Positions 36,480 through 49,400 of a stretch of DNA of 64,000 nt are shown here, in pieces. The translations under genes and the position numbers were made by a program. The stretch is from Pyrus communis (Eukaryota > Streptophyta > Magnoliopsida > Rosales > Rosaceae): NCBI RefSeq assembly GCF_963583255.1, contig NC_084813.1, forward strand, positions 9,844,001-9,908,000, read 5' to 3'. Each line of letters begins with the position of its first letter. Position 1 is the first letter of the stretch. The notes beneath the pieces were generated by a model, which was not told where the DNA came from, searched no databases, and saw nothing but the letters and a program-made list of their open reading frames with translations.

Positions 36480-37177
36480 TATAAACTTGCTCGGAGCTTT
36501 TTACTGTTTGTGTTTTTTTCGTTTTTGTATTCGATTTTCTTGTTTGTTTTATGTTCAATAAAGAATGCCTCTGGCATCTCGATTGATTGCCACCAGAATT
36601 AGCTCTTTGTTGTTTTTCCATGTCATCAATGTTATCAAGAAGTTTGTTTACACATATAGGTTCATATATACCAAAACGGGTTTGAATTGTCATAACTAGG
36701 ATTAGATGCAGTTTTTTCTTCCCTTACGCTTGACTAATTCGGACTTTTCCTTTTTTTGCGTGCACAACAATTTACCTACCCAATATGAAGTGCTGGTGTA
36801 ATACAATATCCGTTTTAACAAGGATGCTAATTATTTGTATATATACCAAACATATATAATAATACATTTTTCGACCAAAAGAAAATCCAAATATAATAAT
36901 ACATGGATGCGAACGATGCGAACGATGGACTTATAGGTAAATTACAGGTTTGATACAACTCTAACGTATATGTCAAAACACTCCTTATATGGAGGTTGGT
37001 AACGGTAAATAAATTGTATTCCAATTATTATCTTAGTTTCCAACATGAAATATTATGAGTAGGCAAAATAAATAATTCAGCATCAATTTGAAGGCAATAT
37101 TATTGGAAAAGGATTGGCAAAAATAAATTTGTAGGCAAAATAAATAATTCCAATATATACAGGAAAAAAAAAATATG
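36480..37177. other. Spacer between convergent MULE-associated genes
   Basis: AT-rich 3' flanks of the transposase pseudogene and of the gene on the other strand. CAATAAAGAATG near 36556 could be a polyadenylation signal for the plus-strand unit. No coding. Confidence 0.5.
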
Positions 37178-39546
37178 CTACACCCATGTCATATATTTTG
37201 AATCAAGAAACATTTGTTCAACTTGTAGGCAAATTATTTTTCCATTTTTCTTACATATGTTGCAGAAATGATTCCGCAAGTACATCCACACTGACATGCA
37301 TGAAGGGTCAAGTGTTACACCAATTCTTTGTTTCCCTTTGACTGTGTGACGACCAATAGCTTCTGATCCTATCTGAGCCTTCCCTTCAGTAGTGTCTACA
37401 ATCTCATCATTTTCGGCGGGATTCACAACACTAGGTACTATCTCATTAAGCTTCGCCTTTTTGGGTTCCCTCCAAGATTTCATCTCATCATAAACAAACC
37501 CAGTCAAGCGTTTCGATTTCCTTCGTTTCCTTTTCAACCTTACAATCCATGTAGCGATCTCAGGGAATGAGGCATGTTTGTTTTCACCCATTTCCCTTTC
37601 TATGCATTCTCATAGTTGCGTAAGGTCGGACGACAGATCATCATACTGATTGTATGCATCTGCAACGAGAGCTTTTTGGTATCGCAGCACATTTCATGGT
37701 ACACCACAGAATGCAGTTGCGCTAACTCAACTTCAATTTTCAACTTTTTTATCTCTTCCTTCAATGACTTATTCTCTGAACGTTCCTTTTCCAGTCATTG
37801 TTCCACACTAAGTTCAGAATCTTTCGGTACATGATGTGCCTCAACTAGTTCGCACTCGTTAACACCTTTGTGGTAAAGATTGTCTTGTGAACTGATGAGT
37901 TGAAACATTTTGGACGGGTTGAACTCTTTTTCGGAAGTAGTACTCACCACCTCTTTCGTTCGAATCTCATCAAAATTAGAACCACCACTCACACCGGTTG
38001 TCAAACGATGATTCACAACACCAAAATTTTTCTGGAGTTCCAACATGTAAGAGTGTAAACAAGTTACTACACATATTACACCATACAACTATTCTATATA
38101 TAACGAATTTCAAACAACATACCACCACAAAATTACTAATTTTACCTCTTCAGATGTAACACTAGCAATTGTAACTGATGACGTCATGTTTTTCGCTAAA
38201 GACTTATGGGCCGCAATTGGTTGTTGAGATTCATAGCTACGATACTTGCTCTTCAAAATTCCAATGGCAGGGGTCTCATGCACATCTTTTACGTACTCTG
38301 CGTGTGTGTGTGTGTGTATATATATATAGTAAACAATAAATTACAATACGCAATCATTAAAAACACGAGACAAAACATTAAAACCAAACCCTACATACCT
38401 GAAAGTCTTGATCATTGTCTCTGTGCGGGGACACCATAATGTGAGGTTCACACCTCAAACTTCTAGTCATGTGTGACTCTGATTCATCGCTAATCTAAAA
38501 TAGCCAAAATGATAACCATCGTCAAAACATTCGTACCACAATAAAAAAACATGCAAAAAAAAAAAAACAAAAAACAAAAAAACACTAAAAAAAAAAAAAA
38601 AAAAAAAAAAAAAACAAAATTTAAGTTCAATTTTAACGTACCTGTAACCTATCAATTTCAATAGCTGACATAGCCTCATGCAATACCTGCAGATCCCACT
38701 TCATAAATTTGGGTGTCAAATCCATTCTTCCTCTTACAGGTTCAACCAATGAACTTTTCTCAAAAAACCAAAACTATTGACACACAAATATAGACTGGTC
38801 ATCGAATTACAAAGCATAAAGAATGAATTATAAATTAACACACCCAATTAGTACACAATACATACCGGCAACAGAACAGCACATCCAGATACATGTGATG
38901 GTTTTCCGCAATTCTTGACCAGTTGTTTTTGCAAACAATCCGATGTTGCTTTTGCCCAATTGTAGCACGCCATTGTTCAAACATCTTGACAACGGGAAGT
39001 TAAGTTCCAAGAGATGGTACTAACACTATTACAAAATAATAATGTAATACAAAGATGTAAACACATTAGGCATACAAAATCCTCACGATTCTGTTGTGTT
39101 TTCCTTGTTACTATTGTAATCATAGCAGATTCAATATTTTGCCCGGTAACTCTGTCAAACGTTTTAAAATTTCTTTTAATGAAACCTTCCTCAGACTTTG
39201 AACATTGTTCATTAAGATTTATATCCCGACCGAAGTTAGGCAATCCAAGCAACTCCTCAACTTCAAACCCTGTAAAATTTTCACACCTATCACCAAATTT
39301 GAATTCAGACATCTCGGCGTTGAAACAATTAATTATTCTAATCATATCTACATAAGTCTTCCGGCACATATCATCGCTAACCAACCCTGCATCATAAGCT
39401 CTGAAAAGACCCCAAAATGGTGTTCCTTTTATAATTTCTCGATGTTCTTCCTGAATTTTCAATTTCAAAACATTCAAAACATTCAAAAATGGACCAAATG
39501 CAGCTCGGTATTGCATTTTTCTAAACTGTTTCCTGTTGATTTCCAT
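37178..39546 (-). pseudogene. Multi-exon gene on the antisense side of the MULE, DUF1985/Ulp1-associated type N-terminus
   Basis: Consecutive exons join in phase 0 with GT-AG sites: 39546-38866, 38773-38642, 38494-38399, 38295-38146 and 38031 onward. I chose ATG 39546 (MEINRKQFRKM). Exon 1 resembles the N-terminal region of plant transposon-borne proteins that often precede Ulp1 proteases: FWGLFRAYDAGLVSDDMCRK, FTGFEVEELLGLPNFG, then NWAKATSDCLQKQ and HVSGCAVLLP. Exons 2-4 are hydrophilic (MDLTPKFMKWDLQVLHEAM). Exon 5 ends in a coiled-coil-like stretch (LEKERSENKSLKEEIKKLKI) and a basic tail (RLKRKRRKSKRL). No protease domain is seen. It is interrupted by TGA at 38979-38977, a TGA near 37797 and a TAG plus frame change near 37600. 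Function unknown; such proteins are usual passengers of large MULEs. Confidence 0.65.
38589..38614. repeat. Poly(A) run inside an intron of the minus-strand gene
   Basis: Twenty-six A's preceded by several shorter A-runs and AAAAAC repeats (38555-38588), between exons 2 and 3 of the minus-strand pseudogene. Confidence 0.9.
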
Positions 39547-40550
39547 TTCCAAATCTACAATGAAAAAGACAAAACAAAGCTAAAACAGGTTAGACAATGA
39601 ATCTACCTACAACATATATTCCAAGTTACAATTAAAAGACTAGTTAAATTGAATGAGACTATGCCAAATTGCCAACATGGCACATAAAATTCATTCAGGA
39701 CTTCCTCAAACACATTATGAGCGCACAATATAGAATTACACCGAAATGTAAACAACACAATTGAGTCATACCAAAAAAATATAGTATACTTACAAGTGAA
39801 ATTTTGGTCGAATATGATCGAACGATTTGGAATAGATTACTTCCTCCAAATTTTTTATCATTACCCAACGGTATATAATGTACCTACGAAACAAACGAAA
39901 TTAAATACTATGAAATACATACAGATTTTCATAAAATAAATAGGTAAAAACGTATCATAATCACCTGTTTAAATGCACAGATTATGATCGGATTCATTGA
40001 AGACCCACTATACACCATGTTTGACACACCCCGACCCAGAAAGTCCACTTGGACCCTGAATCGAGCTGTGCTGGCCGACACCTGGAAGGTGACGAAGCCA
40101 TAAAATGTGATAGTGTATAAAAAGTGAATGAATTTGATTCCAAAAGTGTCTAAATACCAGAGTGCGCTACGAGTGGGAGCGAACCCATTTTACGCGTGAT
40201 GTCAGAGCATAAGTAAGGTACAGTAATGTGGGTAAGAATCATACCCTCAAAAATATCCATCAATACTAAAATTCGCCACAGATTCTTGTCGATACAAACT
40301 CAGCAGCTAAAAACCTGGAGGGCACCAAACAGAAGGTGTGAGTAAGCAATAAAACCAAGTTTTCCAAAGTTACTACCTCTTTAAAAGTAATGCCCCTAAA
40401 TGTAAAACCCGTATCGTTTTCCATAAGACAGTACAACATATATACATATATCCAAACCATACTCGGAAATGACCAAAACCACGGTTTGCCATCAATCGAC
40501 CATACATTAATAAGTAGGCCAAATGAATTAAATCAATACAAAGTGATATA

Positions 40551-40998
40551 TCAGTCAGAGTCATCTAAAATGACTTGTACAACTTATCCATATCTCATCA
40601 ATCATGGCTAGCATATAAGTCGGAGTCACCTATAGTGACCTGTACGACTTATCCATACCTCATCAATCTGGCTAGCATATAAGTCGGAGTCACCTCTAGT
40701 GACCTGTACGACTTATCCATATCTCATCAATCTGGCTAGCATATAAGTCGGAGTCACCTCTAGTGACCTGTACGACTTATCCATACCTCATCAATCTGGC
40801 TAGCATATAAGTCGGAGTCACTTCTAATGACCTGTACGACTTATCCATATCTCATCAATCTGGCTAGCATATAAGTCGGAGTCACCTCTAGTGACCTGTA
40901 CGACTTATCCATATCTCATCAATCTGGCTAGCATATAAGTCGGAATCACCTCTAGTGACCTGTACGACTTATCTATATCTCATCAATCTGGCTAGCAT
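40551..40998 (-). repeat. 64-bp tandem array with hairpins (LTR copy 1)
   Basis: Six full 64-bp units start at 40615, 40679, 40743, 40807, 40871 and 40935, preceded by one diverged unit from about 40551. Each unit holds a short hairpin (stem GTCAC/GTGAC, 5-base loop) followed by CTGTACGACTTATC. The spacing is regular, but the repeat is an LTR-internal minisatellite. An identical array is at 46957-47404 in the other LTR. Confidence 0.95.
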
Positions 40999-41750
40999 AT
41001 AGTTCAATAAGTATACCTGCACACGAGTCGGAACCACCTAAAGTGGTCTGTACGACAGGACTAGGTGTAAATAAATACGCTCAAGTGCTACGATCACGTG
41101 AAGACTGGGCGAATAATCGCGGGTCACCTACGAGTCGGAACCACCTAAAGTGGTCTGTACGACAGGACTGTGCACCTACCTTGGATCCAAGGTGAGCGTA
41201 CGGTGCGGAAGGTGAACATCACGTGAATGACTGTGCCCTGGCCACGGGCGGGAGCACTAACACCGGGGTGCAGGTTTATGAGCTCTCAATGAATCTCAAT
41301 ATAACATGTGCAACTCATGGCAACCAGTACGACAGTATCGAAGTTGCCTAACACATAACTGTAATCATGCTATAACGCAATCGATTCAACTAGTACCATA
41401 AACTCACCTGAACTTACCTGGGTGTCCTGAGTTCACCTTTGCACTTGAAAGCATTCCCAATAATTATATGCAAGTAATATACATATGGATATATCATGAT
41501 GCAATCTACTACTCAACCATGTCGTAGCATGTTCAATTATAAACAATACAGTGAGAAGTGTACAATCAATAACGCCCTACTCCGAAACTACTTATTTTCA
41601 GGGATAATTATCCATGACGACCCAATTAACTCTAATTTAACTAACTAATTCACAAAACTAAAACTTGTCTTTACCAATTTCCTTCGCATTACTCAATTTT
41701 CCAAGCAAGGCTTTTGTCTCAAATATTTTATGGCTGCATCTAACGTCTCG

Positions 41751-41797
41751 TTAGACTGCCTACGTACCCTAAACAGGGATCAAGCCATTCGTAGTTC
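41751..41797. other. 47-bp block identical to one in LTR C
   Basis: From TTAGACTGCC to TTCGTAGTTC all 47 bases equal 52453-52499 of the otherwise diverged LTR C; the block recurs at 48157-48203 in the other A LTR. It contains an ACCCT-AAAC-AGGGAT hairpin-like core. Confidence 0.9.
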
Positions 41798-43403
41798 ATA
41801 TAAGTACTTCAAGCATTCACAATAATTATATGAAGGTAATATACCTAATCAATTTAAAAGTATCGATAGAACTCTTAATAATATGCACAATAAAAAGGAA
41901 AAGATCCACTCACCTGGAGTCCACGCTATACTTCTCTAGCACGCGCATCGAGGCGTCCTGAATGATCGGTCCCTGTGGCCAATTATCAAATCACATCTCA
42001 GAACTCATATCCGTAGAATACGCAATTCACATAAAACACAACCTCAACGACATTCTGAAATAGTTTGATACCCATTGACCACAAGTCAACCGTCGATCAA
42101 AGATCGACAGTAGGGTTTACAACCCTGTATAACTTGACCCGGAAGATCCGCATATCAGATTTCTAATCCGCAACTCCCAACGATCCACAATATGTTTCTA
42201 GAATAACATACTAAAATTTCATTACGATCCAACGGTCAGATCTCCGCCAATTGCCTAAAACAAGTGGCCATGAACATTTATTTTACTAACTTACAAATCC
42301 AATTCAGGAAGATCCGTAAGTCGGATTCCCGATCCATAAATTCCTATGATCTTTAAATATTACATATTATAATGTATCCAATTCTGGTGACGATCCAACG
42401 GTCGGATCATCGATTCACATTTTTATCAAGTAACGTATCATAACGAATTTAGGTTCCAACGATCAACCTACGTCATTCAAATGACAAAACTGAATTCAAA
42501 ACATTCGACATAGCCTAAAAATAGCATTGGCGGCTCACTGGCCACGCGCCGCCGCGGGTGGCGGTCGGCCGCCACGACTCGCCGGAAAATCCAACTATTT
42601 CCAAAAATTCTCAAACTTCACAGAAATGAAGATCTCAGTGAGTGGAGCAACTTTCATACCTGCCACGAAGTCCAAAAGTGGACGGAAGATGGTCAATTTT
42701 GCCCACGAAGCCGGCGGGTGCCTAAAACTTCCCGACGTCGATTCGTCGTCTACGGTGGTCCAACAGGGTCAAGGTTGGTTGGGTTTTTCTCCTGGGATGA
42801 TGGGCTACAAAGCCCAAGTGGTGGCATCGGCCATTGCTTTGCCGATTTGCCGGAAAATCGAAAAGGGTGGCCGGAGCACCATTGATTTTCGTCAACTTTC
42901 GTGGCCTCAAACCGCCCCATACCATGGTTAATCAAGGTGGTTCTTGGGTGGGTTTTGTAGAGGGGAATGAGAGCTTCAAGATGGTGGTGGTGGCATCGAA
43001 AAACTCCACCGGAGTTGGCCGGAATCGGCCTTGGAAAATAGGCACCCGCGGTGGGTGCGGGTGGACGAAAACCCATTTCCCCTTTTTTTTTTTTTTTTTT
43101 TCTTTTCTCCCTCCATTTCTGATTTTGCTTCCCCCACAAAGTGGGGATTTAATTTAAATAAACACTAACCTTGAATAACCAATTTCGAACGTCCGTAACT
43201 ATACCGTTATAATCCGGACTCGCAAACGGTTTTCGCCTATATGTTCGTACCAATGAGTACTACGAGGATATGCTAAAAGAATAAGTCCCACATCTTTCAA
43301 GTCGATGGTCAACGGAAGTCAAAGTCCTTGCCTCTAGGGCAATTTCGTAAATTCACGCTTTTAAAATAAAATAAAAACGTAAAATTTGGAACGGGTTGTC
43401 ACA

Positions 43404-43416
43404 ATCTACCCACCTT
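43404..43416 (-). other. Polypurine tract of element A
   Basis: On the minus strand AAGGTGGGTAGAT directly precedes the TGTGACAACCC start of the downstream LTR, which fixes the element's orientation together with the primer site. Confidence 0.7.
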
Positions 43417-46412
43417 AAGAAAATTTCGTCCTCGAAATTTAAAATCATAAGTCCAAAGTAGAATACTCAAAATTAAAGAGATATATGTATGTAAATACAT
43501 ACACGAGGAAGACACAAAGTGATAGCGACTACATAAAAGAGGATGACATTCCGTCATTATCGGAGTGTTATGACTCTTCTTTCATGCCTCCAAATTCCTA
43601 CTTTCCTTCTCTTTTACATAAACGTGTTCAAAGCGTAACGCACTTCGCAATTTAGCATGTAGTATTTTTGGGTCAAGCCTAAACAACAATTAACGAATTA
43701 AATAAGTCAATACAAATATTAACGTAGAATAATCTACTTGTTTACTTGCTTAACAACCCAACGAATAATTTATTAATATTACGGTCTGCACCCCGCAAAA
43801 CCGACAATTCACTGTTGTCTTGATAAGCAAGTAACAATTCCTGAGGGTGCAATATTACTATCTTGCCCCTCAATGGGAAATACACATACCAGCCTCGATC
43901 GTACTCATTCACTACCTTCTGAGGCAACATCGTCAATAACATAAATTTTCTACATCACAATCTCAATCAAATATTTGTTCGCAATAATCTGCTGTAAATC
44001 ACAAGCTGCACATACAATATTTGTATTATATTTCGAAGGATACCATACTCCTAAACAGGAATGTAACTGTAGTTACAAGTGACTAGAATGGAGATAAGGA
44101 TATACTGCAACCATGCTACTGGTGGGACAAACAAGATGCAACTCGTCCACAAAGGTCTGAGTAACTCACTTCAAACTAATCGTTAATCTAGGGATAGAAA
44201 TGCAATAAGGAATAACTTCTAATACTCAAAACCTTCATAACGACTTCCAAAGGCTTGGAAGTGAAACATGTAACACGATGAAATATAAATACACCAAGAT
44301 GATAATCTTGTCAGGTTTCTGTTTACTGAATTTGTATAAAAGTCTAGGAGTAGTTTTCTCAAAAAGTCATCGTCCTCTGGACGCAATTAGAAAATTGTAG
44401 TTGTCCAGAAAATTTGAACTCTATATCCATAATATCCTCACAACATTAATCAAAAGCAAGGTCCATCTAGAGTGAGGATTCATTTAAAACACATCAAAGG
44501 AAGCCTCGATTTTATCTCTTCCCTACTTCCACTTTTGATCACGTCACAAAGAGAACTTCTAAATCACATCACCCGAAGAGGTTGACTACATCCCACTTCT
44601 ATCTTAGTGGTCTTCACAAGTGTCTTGTTGTTGAAATTTCAACACCCATTTTAAGGAAATAACTATTGCCAATACTTCAATTTTTAGAGCAAGAAGAATA
44701 TTGTTTTATACTTAAGTAAACAACCACCAATTAGAACATCATATAAGCATATCATTGGTTTAGCATCACGATTAATGAATTTCACATTCTTTACATATAC
44801 CACATATCTCGAACTGCGCATATAAAAAGATACTTCCTAACTCCATTCATACAAAATGATTAATATCATTTGAACCATTTCTTGATAAATTAAAGGTAAC
44901 TCTATATCAATACTCATATTTCCCAACTAAATAGAATAGGACATGCTGGAAGTGTGCGAGAGTAGATACACGATAGTGCACTCATAGATGCTAATTTAAT
45001 TCTACTATTGCCTCGGACAAAACTTAGCTTGTTCCAAAAAGTAAATGTAATAAAAAAGTTCGAAGATCAATGAAGATTTGGACACACTTTTCCACATAAG
45101 AGTCACAATCAATATTCCAATGAAATTAGAAATTGTTAATTCTAGGTCATAAGTATGATGGTTCATCTTTAGCGGTTCTACCACCGAGAAACATAAGCGT
45201 TAACATACTAAGAAAGTCTGAATCCGAATTGACTTATCACATCAATCGATAATCACCATGCATCATCAAAATCTCCCCAGAGAAGTGTCATCTAGCCTTC
45301 GAAATAAGGTAATGACTGTTGACTTTAGGTCAATGAATAAGATGGTTCGTTTCAAACGGTTCTAATCGTAAAAATAAAAGCAATACTCCGTCATGTTGCC
45401 ATACCAACTTAACAATGTGGTGGTATCCGCGGTAAGATTTTTGGGATATGACGCCAAAAGTATACGTCCTCGAAATTTACAGTACTACTAACCAACTCTA
45501 CAACACGAACTAAAAGGTCTTCACAGTTTCCTCGACACTTATAACAATCTAACAGTGAGATATCATCCAGCATTTCGATTCTAATGTCTATGGAAGTGAT
45601 CGAGAGGTGGTTAGTCAAAGGGTTTTCGTTTACCTAAATAAGTGATAGGGTAAAAACAATCATGAGTTTACCGTCCCATTACAAAGCTTATTCCTAAGCT
45701 TCCACGATCCTAATTTATTCGGCTCAAGCGAAGTAGTTCATTGATCCTAGGAGGATTTGATGATTGCTTTTCGGATTTCTACAACTCCCAGGATATGACA
45801 ACTTACATTCGCAAGCCTATTCTCACACATTTAATAAGTACAACCACGAAAGCAAAAATCTGGAATAGCGTTGATTGAAAAATCCCAATGCTAGAAAAAG
45901 ACCTTGCCTAAGATCTACTTCCAAAAAGACTTCATCGACAGTCGATCTTCCTCCTAAAGATCCAACATGAACCCAAGTATGCTTGAAGATATTAGTGCTA
46001 ATAGGGACCGAACAATAATTATCCCTGAGATGATCTTCCGCGAAATGTTACTAAGAAATCAAGACTAACTAAGATTTCCAATCTTTAAAGAATCAATACT
46101 AACGGCGGTAGGACAATGATAGAATTATTTGGTAATATCTCTGGCGATACATGATTATCAAAACATTTACTTAGGCCATCAACTCGCCTCACTTTTATAC
46201 CTTTCCTCCACAAAGAAAATCTTCGTTTTAATTCTAAGGACAACCGCCAAAATGATTTTATAAAATGTCGTGAAGACAACATAATTGTCCAAACTTAAGA
46301 AAAGTTAGCATATTTTTCCATATTCGACGAGGTGGCATCATTTGAACGTCAAACACAAAAATCAAGAGTGCTCACATCACGCGTGTGATGAACACAATAC
46401 TGCCCAACATAT
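43417..46412. other. Non-coding interior of element A
   Basis: About 3 kb without recognisable retrotransposon proteins on either strand. Only a short relic of the pol 3' end (43417-43440, minus) is visible. The composition is like its LTRs. No host gene fragment was recognised. Confidence 0.75.
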
Positions 46413-46424
46413 GCTCTGATACCA
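46413..46424 (-). other. Primer-binding site of element A (initiator tRNA-Met)
   Basis: The minus strand reads TGGTATCAGAGC three bases inside the upstream LTR, a perfect match to the usual plant initiator tRNA-Met primer complement. Since it abuts the right-hand LTR, the element is transcribed from right to left. Confidence 0.92.
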
Positions 46425-46427
46425 AAC

Positions 46428-49400
46428 TGACACACCCCGACCCAGAAAGTCCACTTGGACCCTGAATCGAGCTGTGCTGGCCGACACCTGGAAGGTGACG
46501 AAGCCATAAAATGTGATAGTGTATAAAAAGTGAATGAATTTGATTCCAAAAGTGTCTAAATACCAGAGTGCGCTACGAGTGGGAGCGAACCCATTTTACG
46601 CGTGATGTCAGAGCATAAGTAAGGTACAGTAATGTGGGTAAGAATCATACCCTCAAAAATATCCATCAATACTAAAATTCGCCACAGATTCTTGTCGATA
46701 CAAACTCAGCAGCTAAAAACCTGGAGGGCACCAAACAGAAGGTGTGAGTAAGCAATAAAACCAAGTTTTCCAAAGTTACTACCTCTTTAAAAGTAATGCC
46801 CCTAAATGTAAAACCCGTATCGTTTTCCATAAGACAGTACAACATATATACATATATCCAAACCATACTCGGAAATGACCAAAACCACGGTTTGCCATCA
46901 ATCGACCATACATTAATAAGTAGGCCAAATGAATTAAATCAATACAAAGTGATATATCAGTCAGAGTCATCTAAAATGACTTGTACAACTTATCCATATC
47001 TCATCAATCATGGCTAGCATATAAGTCGGAGTCACCTATAGTGACCTGTACGACTTATCCATACCTCATCAATCTGGCTAGCATATAAGTCGGAGTCACC
47101 TCTAGTGACCTGTACGACTTATCCATATCTCATCAATCTGGCTAGCATATAAGTCGGAGTCACCTCTAGTGACCTGTACGACTTATCCATACCTCATCAA
47201 TCTGGCTAGCATATAAGTCGGAGTCACTTCTAATGACCTGTACGACTTATCCATATCTCATCAATCTGGCTAGCATATAAGTCGGAGTCACCTCTAGTGA
47301 CCTGTACGACTTATCCATATCTCATCAATCTGGCTAGCATATAAGTCGGAATCACCTCTAGTGACCTGTACGACTTATCTATATCTCATCAATCTGGCTA
47401 GCATATAGTTCAATAAGTATACCTGCACACGAGTCGGAACCACCTAAAGTGGTCTGTACGACAGGACTAGGTGTAAATAAATACGCTCAAGTGCTACGAT
47501 CACGTGAAGACTGGGCGAATAATCGCGGGTCACCTACGAGTCGGAACCACCTAAAGTGGTCTGTACGACAGGACTGTGCACCTACCTTGGATCCAAGGTG
47601 AGCGTAAGGTGCGGAAGGTGAACATCACGTGAATGACTGTGCCCTGGCCACGGGCGGGAGCACTAACACCGGGGTGCAGGTTTATGAGCTCTCAATGAAT
47701 CTCAATATAACATGTGCAACTCATGGCAACCAGTACGACAGTATCGAAGTTGCCTAACACATAACTGTAATCATGCTATAACGCAATCGATTCAACTAGT
47801 ACCATAAACTCACCTGAACTTACCTGGGTGTCCTGAGTTCACCTTTGCACTTGAAAGCATTCCCAATAATTATATGCAAGTAATATACATATGGATATAT
47901 CATGATGCAATCTACTACTCAACCATGTCGTAGCATGTTCAATTATAAACAATACAGTGAGAAGTGTACAATCAATAACGCCCTACTCCGAAACTACTTA
48001 TTTTCAGGGATAATTATCCATGACGACCCAATTAACTCTAATTTAACTAACTAATTCACAAAACTAAAACTTGTCTTTACCAATTTCCTTCGCATTACTC
48101 AATTTTCCAAGCAAGGCTTTTGTCTCAAATATTTTATGGCTGCATCTAACGTCTCGTTAGACTGCCTACGTACCCTAAACAGGGATCAAGCCATTCGTAG
48201 TTCATATAAGTACTTCAAGCATTCACAATAATTATATGAAGGTAATATACCTAATCAATTTAAAAGTATCGATAGAACTCTTAATAATATGCACAATAAA
48301 AAGGAAAAGATCCACTCACCTGGAGTCCACGCTATACTTCTCTAGCACGCGCATCGAGGCGTCCTGAATGATCGGTCCCTGTGGCCAATTATCAAATCAC
48401 ATCTCAGAACTCATATCCGTAGAATACGCAATTCACATAAAACACAACCTCAACGACATTCTGAAATAGTTTGATACCCATTGACCACAAGTCAACCGTC
48501 GATCAAAGATCGACAGTAGGGTTTACAACCCTGTATAACTTGACCCGGAAGATCCGCATATCAGATTTCTAATCCGCAACTCCCAACGATCCACAATATG
48601 TTTCTAGAATAACATACTAAAATTTCATTACGATCCAACGGTCAGATCTCCGCCAATTGCCTAAAACAAGTGGCCATGAACATTTATTTTACTAACTTAC
48701 AAATCCAATTCAGGAAGATCCGTAAGTCGGATTCCCGATCCATAAATTCCTATGATCTTTAAATATTACATATTATAATGTATCCAATTCTGGTGACGAT
48801 CCAACGGTCGGATCATCGATTCACATTTTTATCAAGTAACGTATCATAACGAATTTAGGTTCCAACGATCAACCTACGTCATTCAAATGACAAAACTGAA
48901 TTCAAAACATTCGACATAGCCTAAAAATAGCATTGGCGGCTCACTGGCCACGCGCCGCCGCGGGTGGCGGTCGGCCGCCACGACTCGCCGGAAAATCCAA
49001 CTATTTCCAAAAATTCTCAAACTTCACAGAAATGAAGATCTCAGTGAGTGGAGCAACTTTCATACCTGCCACGAAGTCCAAAAGTGGACGGAAGATGGTC
49101 AATTTTGCCCACGAAGCCGGCGGGTGCCTAAAACTTCCCGACGTCGATTCGTCGTCTACGGTGGTCCAACAGGGTCAAGGTTGGTTGGGTTTTTCTCCTG
49201 GGATGATGGGCTACAAAGCCCAAGTGGTGGCATCGGCCATTGCTTTGCCGATTTGCCGGAAAATCGAAAAGGGTGGCCGGAGCACCATTGATTTTCGTCA
49301 ACTTTCGTGGCCTCAAACCGCCCCATACCATGGTTAATCAAGGTGGTTCTTGGGTGGGTTTTGTAGAGGGGAATGAGAGCTTCAAGATGGTGGTGGTGGC

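Larger units (their letters stand above)
40022..43403 (-). repeat. 3' LTR of element A (3,382 bp)
   Basis: Left copy in window coordinates and downstream LTR in element sense. It contains a 64-bp tandem array (40551-40998), two further hairpin copies (about 41030-41070 and 41132-41170), the 47-bp block shared with LTR C (41751-41797) and a GC-rich part (42520-43080) with a T-run at 43082-43100. Several ORFs of 60-134 codons occur, but they are identical in the other LTR, overlap on both strands and look fortuitous. The only difference from the other LTR that I noticed is C at 41201 against A at 47607. Confidence 0.95.

Noticed and set aside
39794..40021. Possible upstream exons of the minus-strand gene (39883-39794 and one spanning the element A target site, which would be open across the empty site)
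   Set aside because: Splice-like GT and AG sites are present, but phases do not join to exon 1 without a stop; I keep ATG 39546 and treat these as unproved leader exons.
40551..40998. Regularly spaced direct repeats that could suggest a CRISPR array
   Set aside because: The whole 64-bp unit is repeated, with no unique spacers; it lies inside a plant LTR and is duplicated in the partner LTR.
42527..43157. Open frames of 107-134 codons in LTR A, identical at 48933-49563
   Set aside because: They overlap on both strands in GC-rich DNA, match no family, and are identical only because the LTRs are near identical.
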